From NCBI RefSeq assembly GCF_020379485.1, contig NC_063438.1, positions 7,144,335-7,208,334 on the forward strand: a stretch of 64,000 nt of DNA, read 5' to 3'. The stretch comes from Brassica napus (lineage: Eukaryota > Streptophyta > Magnoliopsida > Brassicales > Brassicaceae). Both the position numbers and the translations under genes were made by a program. Shown here in pieces: positions 61,118 through 64,000 of this stretch (its first letter is position 1; the number at the start of each line of letters is the position of its first letter). Below the pieces are notes generated by a model. It did not search any database. It was not told the origin of the DNA and saw only the letters and a list, made by a program, of their open reading frames with translations.

Positions 61118-61129
61118 GATGTTTGAGAA
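61118..61129. repeat. SINE target-site duplication, right copy
   Basis: GATGTTTGAGAA, identical to 60910-60921. Confidence 0.75.
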
Positions 61130-61269
61130 TTTTCACTTTGTCTAATTTGGTGTGATTGATGAGGTCTACATTTCTCAACCTCTTCTATTCCAGCTATGTG
61201 TTGAAGAAATAATATGAGCTCTATAATAGAATACAAACTAGGTCAAATACAAAAAAATCCCTTACAGTT

Positions 61270-61500
61270 TTGGCTCTTTCTCCCTTGTTTTACTGGTTCT
61301 TGATTTTTCTGATATTGTATTGCAGTACTATATTATCTGCAATGGCATCCATCTTTACATCCATATGTGATAAAATGAAAACCTTCAGTTTTGATGCATA
61401 CAATGGACTAGCTAAAAAACTTAATAAGTGCAAAACTGGTTCTGTTTCTTATCGTCAGAACCAATTAAGTTTCTCAAAGTTGGGTGCTAACTCCTAAACG
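61270..61500 (+). other. Open frame, unrecognised
   Basis: An open stretch of about 75 codons; from an internal ATG near 61338 it reads MASIFTSICDKMKTF.., ending at a stop after KLGANS. It is neither repetitive nor AT-biased, but no family is recognised and no splice context is clear. It may be a gene fragment. Confidence 0.25.
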
Positions 61501-61533
61501 GCTAAATCATACACCAAACCTGAATTTTGCTGC

Positions 61534-61790
61534 TCATTTCTTATCAAGCCCATCAAGGATATGAATGGTGTGTGGAACATCTTTTCCATGGCAGATCATT
61601 CTGTTTATTTGTTTAGCAGAAGTCTGAAGGTATTCATTTTCAGGAAGCTGTTTCAGTCGAGAACGGATTAGTTTCACGGAATAAACTGAAAACTGGAATG
61701 AGAACTGGTTGTAGATCATTGCAATATCATTGACGGCTTTTTTTGTGAAGAACATCTTCACATTCTTAGCTGCTACTCATCAAACAGTTG
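61534..61790 (-). pseudogene. Gene fragment homologous to 48990-49150
   Basis: The minus-strand frame (61761 to 61534, 75 codons, for example KLIRSRLKQLPENEYLQTSA) covers the segment that matches 48990-49150. The start codon may be internal. The protein is not recognised. The other copy has stops in this frame, so at least one is a relic. Confidence 0.35.
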
Positions 61791-61930
61791 CTTTTCACTT
61801 CACTTGCAAGACAAGTTTATTTGCATATGGTAGGATTATGTCAACTATACACAATGTGGAATTAATCAAGTTGTTTTTTAAAAGGTTACAATTATTCAGA
61901 CTTCAGAGAATTTACATTGGTCATGGATGA

Positions 61931-62154
61931 ATGTTTAAGGTAGGAAAATAACATATACGTAAGCATAAATAATTCATATCCCCTATATATTAATTGAGGA
62001 ACATTTGAAAAGATGTAACTTCAATTTTGTATTAATTAAAAGAGGCCCCAATGCATAGGTGGCACTCAATTAGATAGTCAATTACATTCAATTGAAAAAT
62101 AAGTAGGTCCACATTAGATTTTTATATGTTGTTAGATATATAAGTTGGTCAAAC
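61931..62154. other. AT-rich spacer
   Basis: No feature identified; leads into the tandem-repeat region. Confidence 0.4.
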
Positions 62155-63937
62155 TATATGATATAATGATATGATATGATATTTTCTTTCCTTAAATAAA
62201 ACCTACGGAATTACCATAAATGACTAATATATATATGACAATTAATGATTTTAATAATAAAGATTTGATAACAATTTATATCTCTTCCATCATTTTTTGT
62301 TTAATTTTATATTATTAAAATAAATTAAACAATCAAATTAGCTATAAAAATAAAATTTAGATTTTTTCGTATATGTTATATTTTGAATTTTTAAAAACGA
62401 CAATAAATGTCTAAAACTATTAAAATTATTATGTTAAAAATTAATGATCAAAGGTTTAACATTTTTATTATAAGAAGATACACATGATTTTAAAACCATA
62501 TGAGTAAAATATATCATTTAATAATAAAATAAATATATATATATATAGATTAAACACTATATACCATAAGATTACATAAATATTTTAATATTAAAACTTT
62601 CAATGAATTTTCAAGAACTTTAATAAATTATAAACTTATTAAAGATTTCAGACTGAAAATTTTATTATCGATGATTTAAATATTTTGTTATAAAACGATA
62701 TGAATGATCATAGAACCGTATGATTATAAACTCTTATTTAATAAATAACTATACAAAATATACTATTCTTAGAAAAATAGGTTGGTCCATCTTAACTTAT
62801 ATTACACTTTTTATTAAACTAACTAACGAATTGATAAATAACGTACCAAAACATGTTTTGCACTTTTCTTAAATAAAAGCTACGAAATTACCTACTATGA
62901 TTAACGTATATGTGAAAATTAATTATTATGAATAATAAATATTTGATAACAATTTTTGTATCTTAGTTTTTTTTTAATTTTATATTATTAAAAGATATTT
63001 AAAAATCACATTAAATATATAATAAAAAACATTTATATTTTTTCTTATATGTTATATTTTGAATTTTTCAAAACGTCTATAAATTATTAAAAATTTGAAG
63101 ATCCCCACTCTGAAAATTTTGTGATCAATAGATTATTTTTTATTCATAATAAGTTACAAATGATCATAAAATTTTATTAATATGAACTTCTATTTAATAT
63201 TATAAGAAGATACACATGATTTTAAAACCATATGAGTAAAAAATATCATTTAATAATAAAACATATATATATATATATAGATTATACTATATACCATAAG
63301 ATTACATAAATATTTTAATATTAAAACTTTCAATGAATTTTCAAAAACATTTATAAATTATAAACTTATTAAAGATTTCACATTGAAAATTTTGTTATTG
63401 ATGATTTAAATATTCAGTTATAAAATGATATGAATATCATAGAACTGTATGATTATAAATTCTCATTTAATAAATGACTATATAAAATATATTACTATTC
63501 TTAGAAAAATAGGTTGGTTCATTTTAACTTACATTATATTTTTTATTAAACTAACTATCGAATTGATAAATAATCTACCAAATTTTTTTTGCACTTTCCT
63601 TAATTAGAAGCTACGAAATTACCTAATATGATTAACGTTTATATGAAAATTAATTATTATGAATAAGAAATATTTGATAACAATTTTGGTATCTTAGTTT
63701 TTTTTTTAATTTTATATTATAGATATTAAAAAATCACATTAAATATATAATAAAAACATTTATATTTTTTCTTATATGTTATATTTTGAATTTTTTAAAA
63801 CGTCTATATATTATTAAAAATTTAAATATTCCCACTCTGAAAATTTTGTGATCAATAGATTTTTTTTATTATAATAAGTTACAAAATATCATAAAATATA
63901 ACGCATATGAATTTTTATTTAATAAATATTCAAACTA

Positions 63938-63940
<3 letters not shown>
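62155..63940. repeat. AT-rich tandem repeat, period about 730 bp
   Basis: The block with TATAAGAAGATACACATGAT occurs at 62469 and 63201 (732 bp apart). The block with GCTACGAAATTACCTA.. TTTGATAACAATTTT occurs at about 62880 and 63609, with a more diverged version near 62203. There are thus about two and a half units. No coding sequence. It may be a local duplication of a non-autonomous element. Confidence 0.75.

Positions 63941-63941
<1 letters not shown>

Positions 63942-64000
<59 letters not shown>
63942..64000. repeat. AT microsatellite truncated by window end
   Basis: About 29 AT repeats that continue to the last base; the full length is not visible. Confidence 0.95.

Overview
This 64 kb window is plant nuclear DNA, most likely from the Brassicaceae and probably a Brassica-type genome. 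The evidence is a spliced plant RPS3 gene, GT-AG introns, AT-rich spacers, Helitrons, a Kaonashi-like Mutator element carrying a ULP1 protease gene, tRNA-type SINEs, and a minisatellite of E2F-like motifs of a kind reported in Brassica. The genus is inferred, not shown.

Positions 1-31.9 kb hold a tandem array of at least 16 two-exon genes, all on the minus strand, for secreted eight-cysteine defensin-like (DEFL) peptides. Exon 1 encodes the signal peptide. Exon 2 encodes the end of the signal peptide (..VVANA) and a 57-residue mature peptide with spacing C-x10-C-x4-C-x3-C-x10-C-x9-C-x-C-x3-C. The apparent ATG-like start of exon 2 is an internal GTG valine codon; the true ATG lies about 330 nt upstream in exon 1. 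Units are about 1,497 bp or about 2,190 bp; the longer form carries an extra roughly 0.5 kb spacer. Eight copies encode identical mature peptides. Others are decaying: a frameshift (copy 1), a lost acceptor (copy 10), loss of Cys4 plus a changed acceptor (copies 11 and 13), and a lost donor (copy 14). Each unit also has a truncated second copy of the 3' end of exon 2 about 450 bp downstream of the gene. A 5'-truncated LINE (16-bp target duplication) and a non-autonomous Helitron interrupt the right end. The array runs off the left edge of the window.

Positions 33.2-41.9 kb are gene-poor: the array's right flank, a minisatellite rich in TTTTGGCGGGAAAA-like motifs, and a decayed minus-strand Ty1/copia element (gag zinc knuckle, integrase, RT, polypurine tract, 3' LTR). 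A solo LTR (35605-36747) and a hAT-type MITE (39472-39638) are nested in the copia relic.

Positions 42.0-51.1 kb hold the housekeeping gene RPS3 (five exons, plus strand), a possible small three-exon gene, AT-rich spacer with Helitron sequences, and an intronless MAPKKK-like kinase gene (minus strand).

Positions 51,116-60,035 are a structurally complete 8.9 kb Mutator-like element with 59-bp terminal inverted repeats and a perfect 9-bp target duplication. It encodes an uninterrupted 772-aa MURA transposase (minus), a DUF1985 + ULP1-protease gene (plus) and a small GRF zinc-finger/coiled-coil gene (plus).

Positions 60-64 kb hold a SINE, a fragment homologous to sequence near 49 kb, and AT-rich tandem repeats of about 730 bp ending in a TA microsatellite cut by the window edge.
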